DNA from: Dongia_B sp035539215
Lineage (GTDB): Bacteria; Pseudomonadota; Alphaproteobacteria; Dongiales; Dongiaceae
Direction of reading: 5' to 3'
DNA: 64,000 nucleotides
Assembly: GCA_035539215.1 (NCBI GenBank)
Contig: DATLIX010000098.1
Span: 62,001-126,000, forward strand
Positions 25,012 to 33,642 of the stretch are shown here, piece after piece. Under the pieces are notes generated by a model that saw nothing but the letters and a program-made list of their open reading frames with translations, searched no databases and was not told the origin of the DNA. The translations under genes were made by a program, and so were the position numbers. Position 1 is the stretch's first letter. Every line of letters starts with the position of its first letter.

Positions 25012-26106
25012 CTAGTTCACGCTGATCTTCTGCAGCAGAACCTTCGAGGCCTGGTATTCGATCATCCGGGATTGATCGGTCTGCAGCGCATTTTGGAAGG
25101 CCGTCATCGCGGCCGGCTTGTCGTTGGCGAGCCAGGCCTGATGGCCGATCGTGAAATAGGCGGTGCAGAGGCGCTGCTGGCGTATCGGCAGCGGCAGGGA
25201 CTGCGCGGCCTCCACCAGCATCTGCGGCGAGAGCTTGCCAAGGAGCAGGAGGGCGATCTTGCTGGGGAAGGCCCGGTCGCCGAAACTGTCAATCATGCGC
25301 TGAAAGTTATGGGTGACATCTTCATGATCCTCCTGGCGCAGCAGGCTGATCCAATAGGATGGGCCGAGATCGTAAGGGTCGGCGTGGATGGCGGCCGTCA
25401 TGCGTTGGATCGCCATCGAGTGATAGCCCATCAGATAGGCAAGCTGCCCGGGCAGCAGGGCCAGGGCGACGGGCGGTCGACGTAGTTGGCGCAGCGCTTC
25501 CTCGGCTTTCGCCAATGCCGTTTGATAGTCGCCCGCGCCATAGTCGAAGCTGATATCCTCCGCAACGAAGTCGGCATTGTCCGGCCGCGCCGCCAGTGAC
25601 GTGCCGATATCGGCACGTGCCTTGGCGATGTCGCCAAGGTCGAAATAGGCCGTTGCGCGCGCTGCATAGTAGTAAAATTTGACATCCGGCGTTCCGCTGG
25701 TGCTGTCGATCAGCTGGCTGCAGGCGTCAACACGCTGTCGTGGGGCGGCGGATTCAATGGAACATGCGACCGCAAGGCCTTTGGGCGCGTGAGCCAGGGA
25801 TGTCAGCACCTGGATGATGGCCTCCAACGCGGGGTTCGGCGGCACGAAGCTGCGGGCCTTTTCGATGTCGCTAACAGCCCCTGAGAAATCGCCGATATCG
25901 GCCCTCATCCCCGCACGGGTGGCATAGGAGATCGCGAGTTCCCGCTCGTCCCGCGGATCGGCCTTCGCGATCATCTCGTCGCAGGAGGTCAGGTCCGCAT
26001 TCGTTTGGCAGACGACCTTGGCCTGATCGGTATTTTGCGCCAGCGCGGCGGGCGCGATCAGGGGAGAGGCGAGGGTGACGAGGATGACCAGGGAAGCTGA
26101 ACGCAT
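25012..26106 (-). CDS. Periplasmic TPR-like protein (3)
   Basis: This 364-residue protein has a signal peptide (LVILVTLASPLIAPAALA, cleavage near 23). The mature start holds CQTNADLTSCDEMI, the spaced Cys pair also seen in the two TPR proteins at 19849 and 21024, and a second such pair (ACSIESAAPRQRVDACSQLI) near 121. TPR-like units include SYATRAGMRADIGDFSGAVSD and YYAARATAYFDLGDIAKARAD. The later half is helical but diverged. A relic of a second copy lies downstream at 24437-24500. Likely an envelope scaffold; partner unknown. Confidence 0.78.
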   Translation of the reverse strand: MRSASLVILVTLASPLIAPAALAQNTDQAKVVCQTNADLTSCDEMIAKADPRDERELAISYATRAGMRADIGDFSGAVSDIEKARSFVPPNPALEAIIQVLTSLAHAPKGLAVACSIESAAPRQRVDACSQLIDSTSGTPDVKFYYYAARATAYFDLGDIAKARADIGTSLAARPDNADFVAEDISFDYGAGDYQTALAKAEEALRQLRRPPVALALLPGQLAYLMGYHSMAIQRMTAAIHADPYDLGPSYWISLLRQEDHEDVTHNFQRMIDSFGDRAFPSKIALLLLGKLSPQMLVEAAQSLPLPIRQQRLCTAYFTIGHQAWLANDKPAAMTAFQNALQTDQSRMIEYQASKVLLQKISVN

Positions 26107-26179
26107 ATGGGCTCGCTCAAATGTGGCTACTCAGGGATGGGTGATCAGGGATGGATGACCACCATGGCCGGGACCGGTA

Positions 26180-27105
26180 TCAGCCTGATCGCCGGTTGAG
26201 GCGCATGGCGGCGATCCCGCTGGCGACGATGAGGGCGATGCCGAGCCAGACGACCGGCGTCGGCATGTCGCCGAAGGCAAGCAGGCCGATGACGATCGCG
26301 GAGACGATCTCGGTATAGCCGAAAGGTGCCAGTTGCGCGGCGCTGGCGAGGCGATGGGCTGAACGATCATGAAATGGCCGATGGCGGCGATGATGCCCAT
26401 CAGGGCCATCAGCGGCCAATCCGCGAGATCGGGCGTCACCCAGATGAAGGGCATCAGCAGCGAATAGACGGCTGCGCCAAGGAGGGCTGAGATCGCCGAG
26501 GTCACCAATGCCGGATCATGCGAACCAAGCTTGCGCGTGACCAGCATGGCGCCAGCATAGGCGATGCCGGAAGCAAAGGAGAAGGGTACCCCGATGGATA
26601 TCTCGCCGACCGACGGCCGCACCACCAGGGCCGTGCCGACGAAGCCGATGATGACCATGATCCAGCGCAGATAGCCGATCGGCTCACGCAGCAGAATGGC
26701 AGAGCCGAGCAGGATCAGGAAGGGATAGACGAAGAACACCGCCATGCTGTCGGCCAGCGGCATGTATTTGATGGCGGAAAAGAACATCAGCGCCGAGAAG
26801 GCCATCAGGCCGCCGCGCAGCACCTGCAGGCCGGGCCGAGCCGGTTTCCAGAGGGCGCCCTTATACTGCCGCAAGGCAATCGGCAGCAGCGCCAAGGTAT
26901 AGAAAAGAAAGCGGGCCCAGGCGATCTCCAGTACCGGCAGATGACCGGCAAGATGCTTGGCGATCGCATCCATGGCGGGCAGGACGGCGATACCGGTGAC
27001 GAGCACGACAATGCCAAGCAGGGGCCGGTCTTCGGCGGCAAGAATCTGACGCCGGGCGGCGAGGGGTGCTGCGATCTCAGCAGAGCTTGTCGAGGAATTT
27101 TGCAC
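26180..27105 (-). pseudogene. EamA/DMT-family transporter interrupted by a frameshift
   Basis: The frame from GTG at 27105 encodes a ten-helix EamA transporter up to IIAAIGHFMIVQ. It then changes into a nonsense proline/serine tail. The neighbouring frame supplies the expected continuation, HRLASAAQLAPFGYTEIVSA, with the last helix VWLGIALIVASGIAA, ending at 26180. Restoring one base near 26357-26360 (a G lost from CAGGCCC) rejoins them into about 308 residues, the normal family length. Members export metabolites or drugs. Either the gene is broken or the base is a sequencing error. If translated as is, the last helices would be lost. Confidence 0.8.
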
Positions 27106-27271
27106 GTATCACCGCCGCTGGCCGAAGCATTCAGGCAAGGCAGGCCGGCACGGGAATGCCCGCCGGTCCCGGGTCATGGATAGCCGTGCAACCCGGCCGC
27201 CGTCCAGCGGCGATCCGGCCAGCGTGACAATTGGCGCGACGATCGGCACCACCACGCTCTCCCGCCGCACC

Positions 27272-28117
27272 TCAGGCGGGCTTGACGAATTTCAGCAGGA
27301 AGCGGTCGCTTTCGCCGATCGCCAGATACTTCGCGCGGTCCTGATCCTTGAGACGCAAGGTCGGCGGCAGGGTCCAGACTCCGGCTGGATAATCCTTGGT
27401 ATCCTTGGGGTTGGCGTCGATTTCCGAGCTTCCGGCCAGTTTGAAGCCAGCCTTTTCCACCAGCGCGACGGCGTAATCCTGGCGCACATAGCCGCTGGCG
27501 GCCTTGGGATCTTGGGGCAGATCGGGGCGGCCACGGTGGTCTTCGAGGCCGAAGACACCCCCGGGCTTCAAGGCGCGGTAGAAGGCGCGCAGCGATGGTT
27601 CGGCGGTGCCGTCGGCCATCCAGTCATGCAGATTGCGGAAGCTGAGCACCATATCCGCCGTGCCGGCCGGGGCGATATCGAAACGGTCGCCGTCGAACTG
27701 CGTGACGGCGACCTTGTCATAGAGAGCGGGATTGCCGGCCAGCTTGGCGGCAAAGCCCTTGCGGCTGCTCACCGCGACCGTCGACATGTCGTCATCGGCC
27801 GGTCCGGCGGCATAGTATCGTCCGCGGTCGCGCAGATAGGGGGCGAGAATTTCGGTCCACCAGGCGCCACTCCCCGGCTCGATTTCCACCACGGTCTGAT
27901 CGTCGCGCAGGCCGAAGAAAGTCAGGGTCTCGGCGGGATGCCGGTAGATATCGCGGACGCGGTTCTTGTCGCTGCGCTGGGGGCCGTTGACCAGGGTCTG
28001 CAGGCGCGGATCGACTGCCGCCGTGCTATCCGGCGTGGCAGTTGCCTGACAGGCCTGCAGCAAAGGCACCAGGGGCAGCATGGCGCCGAGGCCAAGAAGG
28101 GAACGTCGCGGGATCAT
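27272..28117 (-). CDS. Exported (lipoprotein) SAM-methyltransferase-like protein
   Basis: This 281-residue protein combines a Tat-like start, IPRRSLLGLGA, with a lipobox LLQAC at about 19-23, so it is likely an outer-envelope lipoprotein. The body is a class I methyltransferase fold: VVEIEPGSGAWWTEIL is the SAM loop, MVLSFRNLHDW follows, and ALKPGGVFGLEDHRG is motif post-II. It resembles the COG4798-type predicted methyltransferases, which are also exported. SAM is not expected in the periplasm, so the ligand or chemistry may differ. SD CAGGAG is well placed. It stands alone. Confidence 0.85.
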   Translation of the reverse strand: MIPRRSLLGLGAMLPLVPLLQACQATATPDSTAAVDPRLQTLVNGPQRSDKNRVRDIYRHPAETLTFFGLRDDQTVVEIEPGSGAWWTEILAPYLRDRGRYYAAGPADDDMSTVAVSSRKGFAAKLAGNPALYDKVAVTQFDGDRFDIAPAGTADMVLSFRNLHDWMADGTAEPSLRAFYRALKPGGVFGLEDHRGRPDLPQDPKAASGYVRQDYAVALVEKAGFKLAGSSEIDANPKDTKDYPAGVWTLPPTLRLKDQDRAKYLAIGESDRFLLKFVKPA

Positions 28118-28224
28118 TGCTGACTCCTGTTGCCGGGAAGATGGGCGAGGCGGCTAGGCAGATGATGGCGAAGGCACGGCTTGTTCCGTAGGCGCCGGTC
28201 CCACGGCTCGCGGCGACGACGCTT

Positions 28225-28336
28225 GGCCGACCAAGTTAAGGCCGACCAAGGTTAAGACGGTTCGAGTGTATGACAGATTAGATTTAGGGCAAGTCTCGCC
28301 CCGAGCAAGCCTCACCGGGAGCAAGTCTTGCCGTGC
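28225..28336. repeat. Two clusters of short imperfect tandem repeats
   Basis: GGCCGACCAAG occurs at 28225-28235 and 28240-28250, each followed by TTAA or GTTAA. Three 16-base units starting GCAAGYCT lie at 28289-28336. They sit in the region between the methyltransferase and receiver genes. No function is assigned. Confidence 0.5.
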
Positions 28337-28386
28337 TCCGATGGGGACCGCGCGTTCAGGCGTAAACCCCGCAAGCGCAAACCGGA

Positions 28387-28821
28387 TCAGGCGTAAAGCA
28401 GGCGCCCGACTTCCTGGATCAGATGATTAAGATGAAAGGGTTTCGACAGGCGGGGTGCGGCCGCTTCGCCGGTATTGCCCGCCGCGCTGCCCGGCTGGGC
28501 CGCCGAGCCGCCGCCAGCGCTGCGGCTTGCCGAGGAACCGCGCACCGGCCGGTTGCGCTTCAGCGAGACTGCGGCAAAGCCGGTGATGAACATGATCTGC
28601 ACGTTCGGATTGTGCCGGGAACACTGCTTGGCCAACTCGAAGCCATCGAGGCCGGGCATGGTGACGTCGGCCAGCAACAGATCGACCTTGAGTTCGGACA
28701 GCATCTCGACCGCCTGGCTGCCGTTCTCCGCCGCCCGCACGCGATAGCCCGCACGCTGCAACATCCTGACCAGGAAGTTGCGAAGCTGTTCGTCATCTTC
28801 GGCGACAAGAATCTGAGCCAT
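28387..28821 (-). CDS. Single-domain response regulator (CpdR-like) with internal insertion
   Basis: This 144-residue receiver has the acidic pair AEDDE (8-11), phospho-acceptor Asp52 (LLLADVTMPGLDG), switch Thr80 (IMFITGFAA) and Lys127 (LSKPFHL). Between beta-4 and the lysine, where about 15 residues are normal, roughly 35 low-complexity residues rich in Ser, Ala and Gly are inserted (90-124). No output domain follows, so it acts by protein contact, like CpdR or CheY. The SD (GGGGGAAG) is about 8 bases upstream. There is no adjacent kinase; the hybrid-free kinase at 31153 is a possible partner. The insertion should alter the active-site face or be a flexible loop. Confidence 0.88.
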   Translation of the reverse strand: MAQILVAEDDEQLRNFLVRMLQRAGYRVRAAENGSQAVEMLSELKVDLLLADVTMPGLDGFELAKQCSRHNPNVQIMFITGFAAVSLKRNRPVRGSSASRSAGGGSAAQPGSAAGNTGEAAAPRLSKPFHLNHLIQEVGRLLYA

Positions 28822-29116
28822 GACGGCGAAGCTTCCCCCACGGGATCTGCATAACCAAATCGATACGTGGCATCATCGACCGGGCATTCGGCGCATTGGC
28901 CTGGGCTGCGGTGACGTGCTGGATATTTTTAACCTCAGTGAGCGAGTCGCGGCCAAGGCAAAATGTTGCGGGGATCGACCCTGATCGATAGCAACTTCTT
29001 GAGGTGTCGAGACTTTTAGTCAAAATCGCGCGATTGCGGCGCGGCTCCGGCAGCGATGGCGCTGTTATGTTGCAGCACATGACAGCGGCCGGGGATTAAG
29101 CTAGAAAAACCGGGAC

Positions 29117-30082
29117 ATGAGCGGCGATTTCAATGCGTCGAGTGACGCACCAGCTAAACCTGCCGAGATGATTTGGCCGCCGCGGCTGTCGTCGCCGTTG
29201 CTGCTCGCCTCACCTCATAGCGGTCGCGACTATCCCGCTGGTTTTCTGGCTCAATCGGTGCTGGACCGGGCCATTCTCCGCCAGTCCGAGGATTGCTACG
29301 TCGACCTGCTGATCGAGCCGGCCACCCGCCTCGGCGTGCCGAGCCTGCGGGCGCTCTTCCCGCGCATTTTTGTCGATCCCAACCGCGACGCGGCTGAGCT
29401 GGATCCGCAGCTCTTTGCTGATCCATTGCCGCCGCAAGCCCAGATTACCTCGCCGCGCGTCCTTGCCGGGCTCGGCGTGGTGCCGCGCGTGGCCGCAGAC
29501 GACCGGGCGATCTATGCGGCGCAGCTGCCTTACCGCGAGGCGCTTGAGCGCCTCGACCGCTATTATCGGCCCTATCACCGCAGCCTGCAGGCCGCGATCA
29601 AGCATATCCGCGGCCAGTTCGGCCAATGCCTGCTGCTCGACTGTCATTCCATGCCCTCGGCGGGCGCGCCGCTCCTGCATGACAGTGCAGAAAAGGCGCG
29701 TTCCGGCGCGGGGGTGGGCAATGGTGCGTCCGGATCGCCGAAACCACGCGAATCGCGCAGCGGCGGCGAGGTCGATTTCATCCTCGGCGATTGCTATGGC
29801 GGGGCCTGCGCCGATGCCGTCACTTCCCATGCCGAGGCGTTTCTCCTGCAGGCGGGCGCGACGGTCCGCCGCAACAATCCCTATAGCGGCGGCTACGTGA
29901 CCCAGACCTACGGGCGCCCGGCGGAGGGCGTCCATGTGCTGCAGCTGGAAATCAACCGGCGGCTCTATGTCGACGAGGCCAGCCTCGCGCCCAATGCCGG
30001 TTTTGCCGTCACGCGTGACCTGCTGAGCGGCCTCATCGGCAGCTTGCGAGATGCCGCGGCGGACCTCATAAAGCGCCGCTAG
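29117..30082 (+). CDS. N-formylglutamate amidohydrolase family protein
   Basis: This 321-residue protein has LLLASPHSGRDYP near 28-40, FPRIFVDPNRD with the metal-site Asp/Arg, LLLDCHSMPS near 172-181 and VLQLEINRRLYVDE near the end. All are N-formylglutamate amidohydrolase blocks; His and Asp residues in them bind the metal. The reference enzyme makes glutamate and formate in histidine degradation, but many relatives have unknown substrates. A glycine/serine-rich insert (about 195-218) interrupts the fold. No other hut genes are nearby. It precedes the acetyltransferase by 10 bases, probably one operon. Confidence 0.9.
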   Translation: MSGDFNASSDAPAKPAEMIWPPRLSSPLLLASPHSGRDYPAGFLAQSVLDRAILRQSEDCYVDLLIEPATRLGVPSLRALFPRIFVDPNRDAAELDPQLFADPLPPQAQITSPRVLAGLGVVPRVAADDRAIYAAQLPYREALERLDRYYRPYHRSLQAAIKHIRGQFGQCLLLDCHSMPSAGAPLLHDSAEKARSGAGVGNGASGSPKPRESRSGGEVDFILGDCYGGACADAVTSHAEAFLLQAGATVRRNNPYSGGYVTQTYGRPAEGVHVLQLEINRRLYVDEASLAPNAGFAVTRDLLSGLIGSLRDAAADLIKRR

Positions 30083-30092
30083 TGGATTGATT

Positions 30093-30632
30093 ATGCAACA
30101 TATTCGTGCGGCGACCCTAACAGATATCGGCGCCATTACGGCCATCTACCGGCATCATGTGCTGACCGGCACGGCCAGTTTCGAGGAAGCGCCGCCCAGC
30201 GAGGCGGATATGGCCAATCGGCTTGGGGCGATCCTGGAGCGGCGCCTGCCTTACCTGTGTCTCGAAACCGCCGATCCGGCGACCGGCCAGCTGCGCGTCG
30301 CCGGCTACGCCTATGCCGGACCGTATCGGCCGCGCAGCGCCTATCGCTTCACGGTGGAAGATTCCATCTACCTGGCGCCCGGCGCGACCGGCCGCGGCTA
30401 TGGGCGGATGCTGTTGGAACGGCTGATTGCGGATTGTCGCGCCCTCAACCTCCGGGAAATCGTCGCGGTGATCGGCGATTCCGCAAATATCCCTTCGATC
30501 TGCCTTCATCGCCAGCTGGGTTTCAGGGACGTGGGCACGTTGCACCGGGTCGGCTTCAAGTTCGAACGCTGGCTGGACAGTGTTCTTATGCAGCTGTCGC
30601 TGCAAGGGACCGATGACCATCCGGACGAGTGA
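30093..30632 (+). CDS. GNAT N-acetyltransferase (phosphinothricin-acetyltransferase-like)
   Basis: This 179-residue acetyltransferase opens with IRAATLTDIGAITAIYRHHV, typical of the Pat/YncA branch. FEEAPPSEADMANR and GYAYAGPYRPRSAYRFTVEDSIYL match that branch. The acetyl-CoA loop is GATGRGYGRMLLE (about 97-109). NIPSICLHRQLGF holds the usual NxxxxxLyxxxGF block, and ERWLDSVLMQ ends the fold. Substrates are small amines or amino acids, including phosphinothricin or methionine derivatives. I use the ATG at 30093; TTG 30087 is in frame. It follows the amidohydrolase in the same direction. Confidence 0.9.
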   Translation: MQHIRAATLTDIGAITAIYRHHVLTGTASFEEAPPSEADMANRLGAILERRLPYLCLETADPATGQLRVAGYAYAGPYRPRSAYRFTVEDSIYLAPGATGRGYGRMLLERLIADCRALNLREIVAVIGDSANIPSICLHRQLGFRDVGTLHRVGFKFERWLDSVLMQLSLQGTDDHPDE

Positions 30633-30708
30633 GGTCGCAACCAGTCGCCGAAGCGGTTGCGATAGAGGGAGGCGGGGCCGGCGGACAGCGCGGCTGAGGT
30701 GCGGAGGC

Positions 30709-30737
30709 AAAAAAAAGGGCCGTGCATCGCACGGCCC
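30709..30737 (-). terminator. Intrinsic terminator of the sRNA candidate
   Basis: A perfect 9-bp GC-rich stem (30717-30725 with 30729-30737) with a 3-base loop is followed on the minus strand by eight T (30716-30709). Confidence 0.88.
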
Positions 30738-30810
30738 AAGTTCTGGGAGGAAACGCCCATGAGGGGCGTAAGCGAGAGGGGAGTGTCAGGGGAGATGTCC
30801 GCCTCTCGCA
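30709..30810 (-). ncRNA. Candidate trans-acting small RNA with anti-SD segment
   Basis: Reading the minus strand from about 30810, three stem-loops follow one another. The first pairs GCGAGAGG with CCTCTCGC (30809-30802 and 30779-30772), with CTCCCC in its loop. The second is ACGCCC-CTCAT-GGGCGT. Next comes unpaired TTCCTCCC, complementary to ribosome-binding sites. The third, GGGCCGTGC-GAT-GCACGGCCC, is followed by eight T. This is the standard layout of Hfq-type sRNAs in alphaproteobacteria that carry CUCC loops. No ORF of note lies in it. A promoter is visible at the expected distance. The family is not identified. Confidence 0.72.
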
Positions 30811-30816
30811 CTGCAG

Positions 30817-30845
30817 AAAATGATGTTGCGGCTGCGAAAAGTCAA
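30817..30845 (-). promoter_or_regulatory. Promoter of the sRNA candidate
   Basis: On the minus strand TTGACT (30845-30840) and CATTTT (30822-30817) are 17 bases apart. Transcription would start near 30810, at the base of the first stem-loop. Confidence 0.5.
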
Positions 30846-31107
30846 GGGACAAGCTGTCGCACAAGCTATGCAAATGCTTGACTCTGCTATCAGAAAACCT
30901 CATGGCGGTTTGCAAAAGCCTCTCAAATTTTATGCAACATTCCGGCCGCGACGACGGGTTTCGGGTGGTGATCACGGTCTCGTGATCGCATCTACCTGTC
31001 ATCCCCCTGCAGGCGCCCTTCACGTGGAGGCCGTGATACAGAACAATAGGCGTGGGGTTGCTGGCCGTTCGTGAATGGATGGGACCGTTCGCATGGCGGG
31101 CCAGGGG

Positions 31108-31135
31108 TTGGCCGGCACCTGATGTGGCCGGCCAA
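31108..31135 (+). promoter_or_regulatory. Inverted repeat in the kinase leader
   Basis: TTGGCCGGC (31108-31116) and GCCGGCCAA (31127-31135) form a perfect 9-bp stem ending 4 bases before the SD AAGGGG. It could hide the ribosome-binding site or serve as an operator. Confidence 0.5.
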
Positions 31136-31152
31136 GATCCGAAGGGGAAAAT

Positions 31153-33426
31153 ATGCCTGCTTTGGGGGAAGAAGGCGGGGGGAGCCCGGAGTCAGGGCTC
31201 TCTGATCCGCCGCGGGCGCCGATCGGCGATTCTGCCGAGGTGCGGCTTCCGCAAGCGTCGGTCGGCGGTCGTCTAGAAGGCGCCCGCTTAGAAGGTGCGC
31301 GGTTCGGGGGCGCGCGATTCACGGACCTGCGCCGATGGCGCACCATCTTCCTGGTTGCGATCCTGTTCGTCCTCGGCCTGGCGGCCATCCTGACGCTGAT
31401 GCTGCGGAGTGCCGAAGAGCAGGACGCCGAAGCCCGCCATCTGGCCGAGATCCAGTTCGGCGCCGCCCTTGCCGCTACCGAGCGCAATGTGGCCACGACC
31501 ACGCTGGACTATGCCTGGTGGGATGACGCCTACAGCCATCTGGCCGAGACGCACGACCAGACCTGGGCCGAGGCCAATCTCACCGGCGCGACGGTGATGG
31601 GACCGGACAAGCTGGTTCAAGGCGCGCTGGTCTTCGATGCCGCCGACCAGTTGAGCTATGGTATCTGGCTGGGGCAATCGACCGGAAGCGGCCTTGCGGA
31701 CAAGATCCATGGCGGGCTGCGGCAATTGCTGCAGGAGGCGCGCAACCAGGACGCAACGAAACCGCATGCCGTCTCTGGGCTGCTTTCCGTCGATGGCAAA
31801 CCCAGTATCGCCGCTGCGGCGCCGCTCCTGCCGTTTTCCGCCACCGAGGCGATGCCGGGAACTGAGTCGCGCCATGTCCTGGTCTTTCTGAAGGTGCTGG
31901 ACGACACCAATCTGCAGGCCATCGGCACTATGCTGGGCACCAGCCAGCTGCGACTGGCGGGGCCGAGCCGTCCGGGCGACGGAACGGCGGTGCCGGGGGC
32001 GGAGGCCGCGCAGCGGGGAACGGCGGAGGTTTTGCTGATTGCCCTCGATGGCAGCGCGCTCGGCCGCATCCAATGGCAGCCGCCGCAGCCCGGCCGCACC
32101 ATCATCGGGCGGCTGGTGCCGCAAATCGCCATGATCATCGGCATCATGACGATCCTAGCCGGCATCGCCATCTGGCTGATGCTGAACATACAACACCGCA
32201 ACCAGATCTATCTCAGCCTGATCGATGCCAAGAACCAGCGCATCGAAAACAACCTCCGGCTCTGGCGCATCACGATCGAAGCGATCGAATATGGCGTTGC
32301 TGTCTTTGACAGGCGCGGACAGCTGTTGCTGCGAAACCAGGCCTGCCAGCGCATCTGGGGCGTACCAGAAGAGCTGCTGCGCGAAACGACGCCGCTGAAG
32401 GCTATCGTCGATTGGATTCTCGGCAGTGGCGGCTATCAGCTGCAGCCAGATGAGTCCCGGCCGGCCGATTTGCGGCCCCAGGAGACGATCGCCGGCGGCC
32501 GTTGGACCTATTGCCGCGACGAACGCATCCTCGAGGTCCAGCGCCTGGCAGTGCCGGAGATCGGCGGGTTCATCAGCATTTCACGCGATATGACCCAGAG
32601 CCGCCGACACGAGGAAGAGCTGGTGCAGGCCTGGGAGCAGGCGGTTCTCGCCAACCGCGCCAAATCCGAGTTCCTGGCCAATATCAGCCATGAACTGCGC
32701 ACGCCGCTGAATGCCATCATCGGCTTCTCCGAAGTCCTGGAGCTGGAGATCTTCGGCCCCCTCTCCAATGAACGGCATCGGTCCTATGTCGCCGATATCA
32801 AGGCCAGCGGTGCGCATCTCCTCAGCCTGATCAACGACATTCTCGATCTCTCGAAGATCGAAGCGGGCAAGTTCGATCTGCGGATCGAGGCCGTCGATTG
32901 CGGCGAGATACTGGAAGCGGTTGCGCGCCTGATCCGGCCGCGCGCCGACGCCGGCCAGCTGGACTTCACCGTTAATCGCCCGCAAGAACGGCTTATCATC
33001 GGCGCCGATGAACGCGCCTTGAAGCAGGTGCTGATCAATCTCCTGAGCAATGCCGTCAAGTTCACCCCCGCCGGCGGCAAGGTCGAACTCGACTGCCATC
33101 GCGTGCCGCATGGCATCGCCCTGGTGGTGCGCGATACCGGCATCGGCATCTCGGCAGACAATATAGCGACGGCTCTGGCGCCATTTGGTCAGATTGACAG
33201 CCACCTTTCCCGTCGCTTCGAGGGGACAGGCCTCGGGCTACCGATCGTCAAGGGCATCTGCGAATTGCATGGCGGCTCTCTGCGGCTGCAGAGCGAGGTC
33301 GATCAGGGCACCGTCGTCACCGCCACCATTCTCGACCAGTTCTCCCGGCCCGGCCGGCATGGCGGCAATAAGGTCGAAGCCGCGTCCCGGGAGCGTGTCC
33401 CCGGGGGTGCGTTGCAGCCGAACTGA
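31153..33426 (+). CDS. CHASE4-like sensor histidine kinase
   Basis: This 757-residue membrane kinase has TM1 at about 63-85 and TM2 at 326-345. Between them the extracytoplasmic domain contains TTTLDYAWWDDAYSHL (about 115-130), the CHASE4 hallmark. A PAS-like domain (IEAIEYGVAVFDRRGQ) follows, then HisKA with the phospho-acceptor NISHELRTPLN (His513). The ATPase domain has NLLSNAVKF, DTGIGIS and GTGLGLPI. The N-terminus has three repeats of the pentapeptide type (LEGAR, LEGAR, FGGAR at 41-55) before TM1. No receiver is attached. ATG start after AAGGGG. The signal is unknown. Confidence 0.92.
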   Translation: MPALGEEGGGSPESGLSDPPRAPIGDSAEVRLPQASVGGRLEGARLEGARFGGARFTDLRRWRTIFLVAILFVLGLAAILTLMLRSAEEQDAEARHLAEIQFGAALAATERNVATTTLDYAWWDDAYSHLAETHDQTWAEANLTGATVMGPDKLVQGALVFDAADQLSYGIWLGQSTGSGLADKIHGGLRQLLQEARNQDATKPHAVSGLLSVDGKPSIAAAAPLLPFSATEAMPGTESRHVLVFLKVLDDTNLQAIGTMLGTSQLRLAGPSRPGDGTAVPGAEAAQRGTAEVLLIALDGSALGRIQWQPPQPGRTIIGRLVPQIAMIIGIMTILAGIAIWLMLNIQHRNQIYLSLIDAKNQRIENNLRLWRITIEAIEYGVAVFDRRGQLLLRNQACQRIWGVPEELLRETTPLKAIVDWILGSGGYQLQPDESRPADLRPQETIAGGRWTYCRDERILEVQRLAVPEIGGFISISRDMTQSRRHEEELVQAWEQAVLANRAKSEFLANISHELRTPLNAIIGFSEVLELEIFGPLSNERHRSYVADIKASGAHLLSLINDILDLSKIEAGKFDLRIEAVDCGEILEAVARLIRPRADAGQLDFTVNRPQERLIIGADERALKQVLINLLSNAVKFTPAGGKVELDCHRVPHGIALVVRDTGIGISADNIATALAPFGQIDSHLSRRFEGTGLGLPIVKGICELHGGSLRLQSEVDQGTVVTATILDQFSRPGRHGGNKVEAASRERVPGGALQPN

Positions 33427-33642
33427 ACCCGTACGGCGCATCCGGTCCTCGTGCATCTGCTCCCTGCCGCTCGAGAGTTGACCGGCCGGCGGTTGTCGGT
33501 TCTTATCGTTAACAACCAGGACGATTGCCCGGCGCGATGACTCGGCAGGCAGCGAGTCTGCCGCCAGGACGGCGTGGCGCGGGCAGATCCGGTTCCGGCT
33601 GGTTGGGCAGCCGGGTTGAAGCAGGAAGCGTCAAGGCGGGTG

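Larger units (their letters stand above)
30633..31152. other. Gene-free region holding an sRNA locus and kinase leader
   Basis: Between the acetyltransferase and the kinase no protein gene is supported. The minus strand carries the sRNA candidate, its promoter and terminator. The right part contains the leader hairpin of the kinase. Confidence 0.5.
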
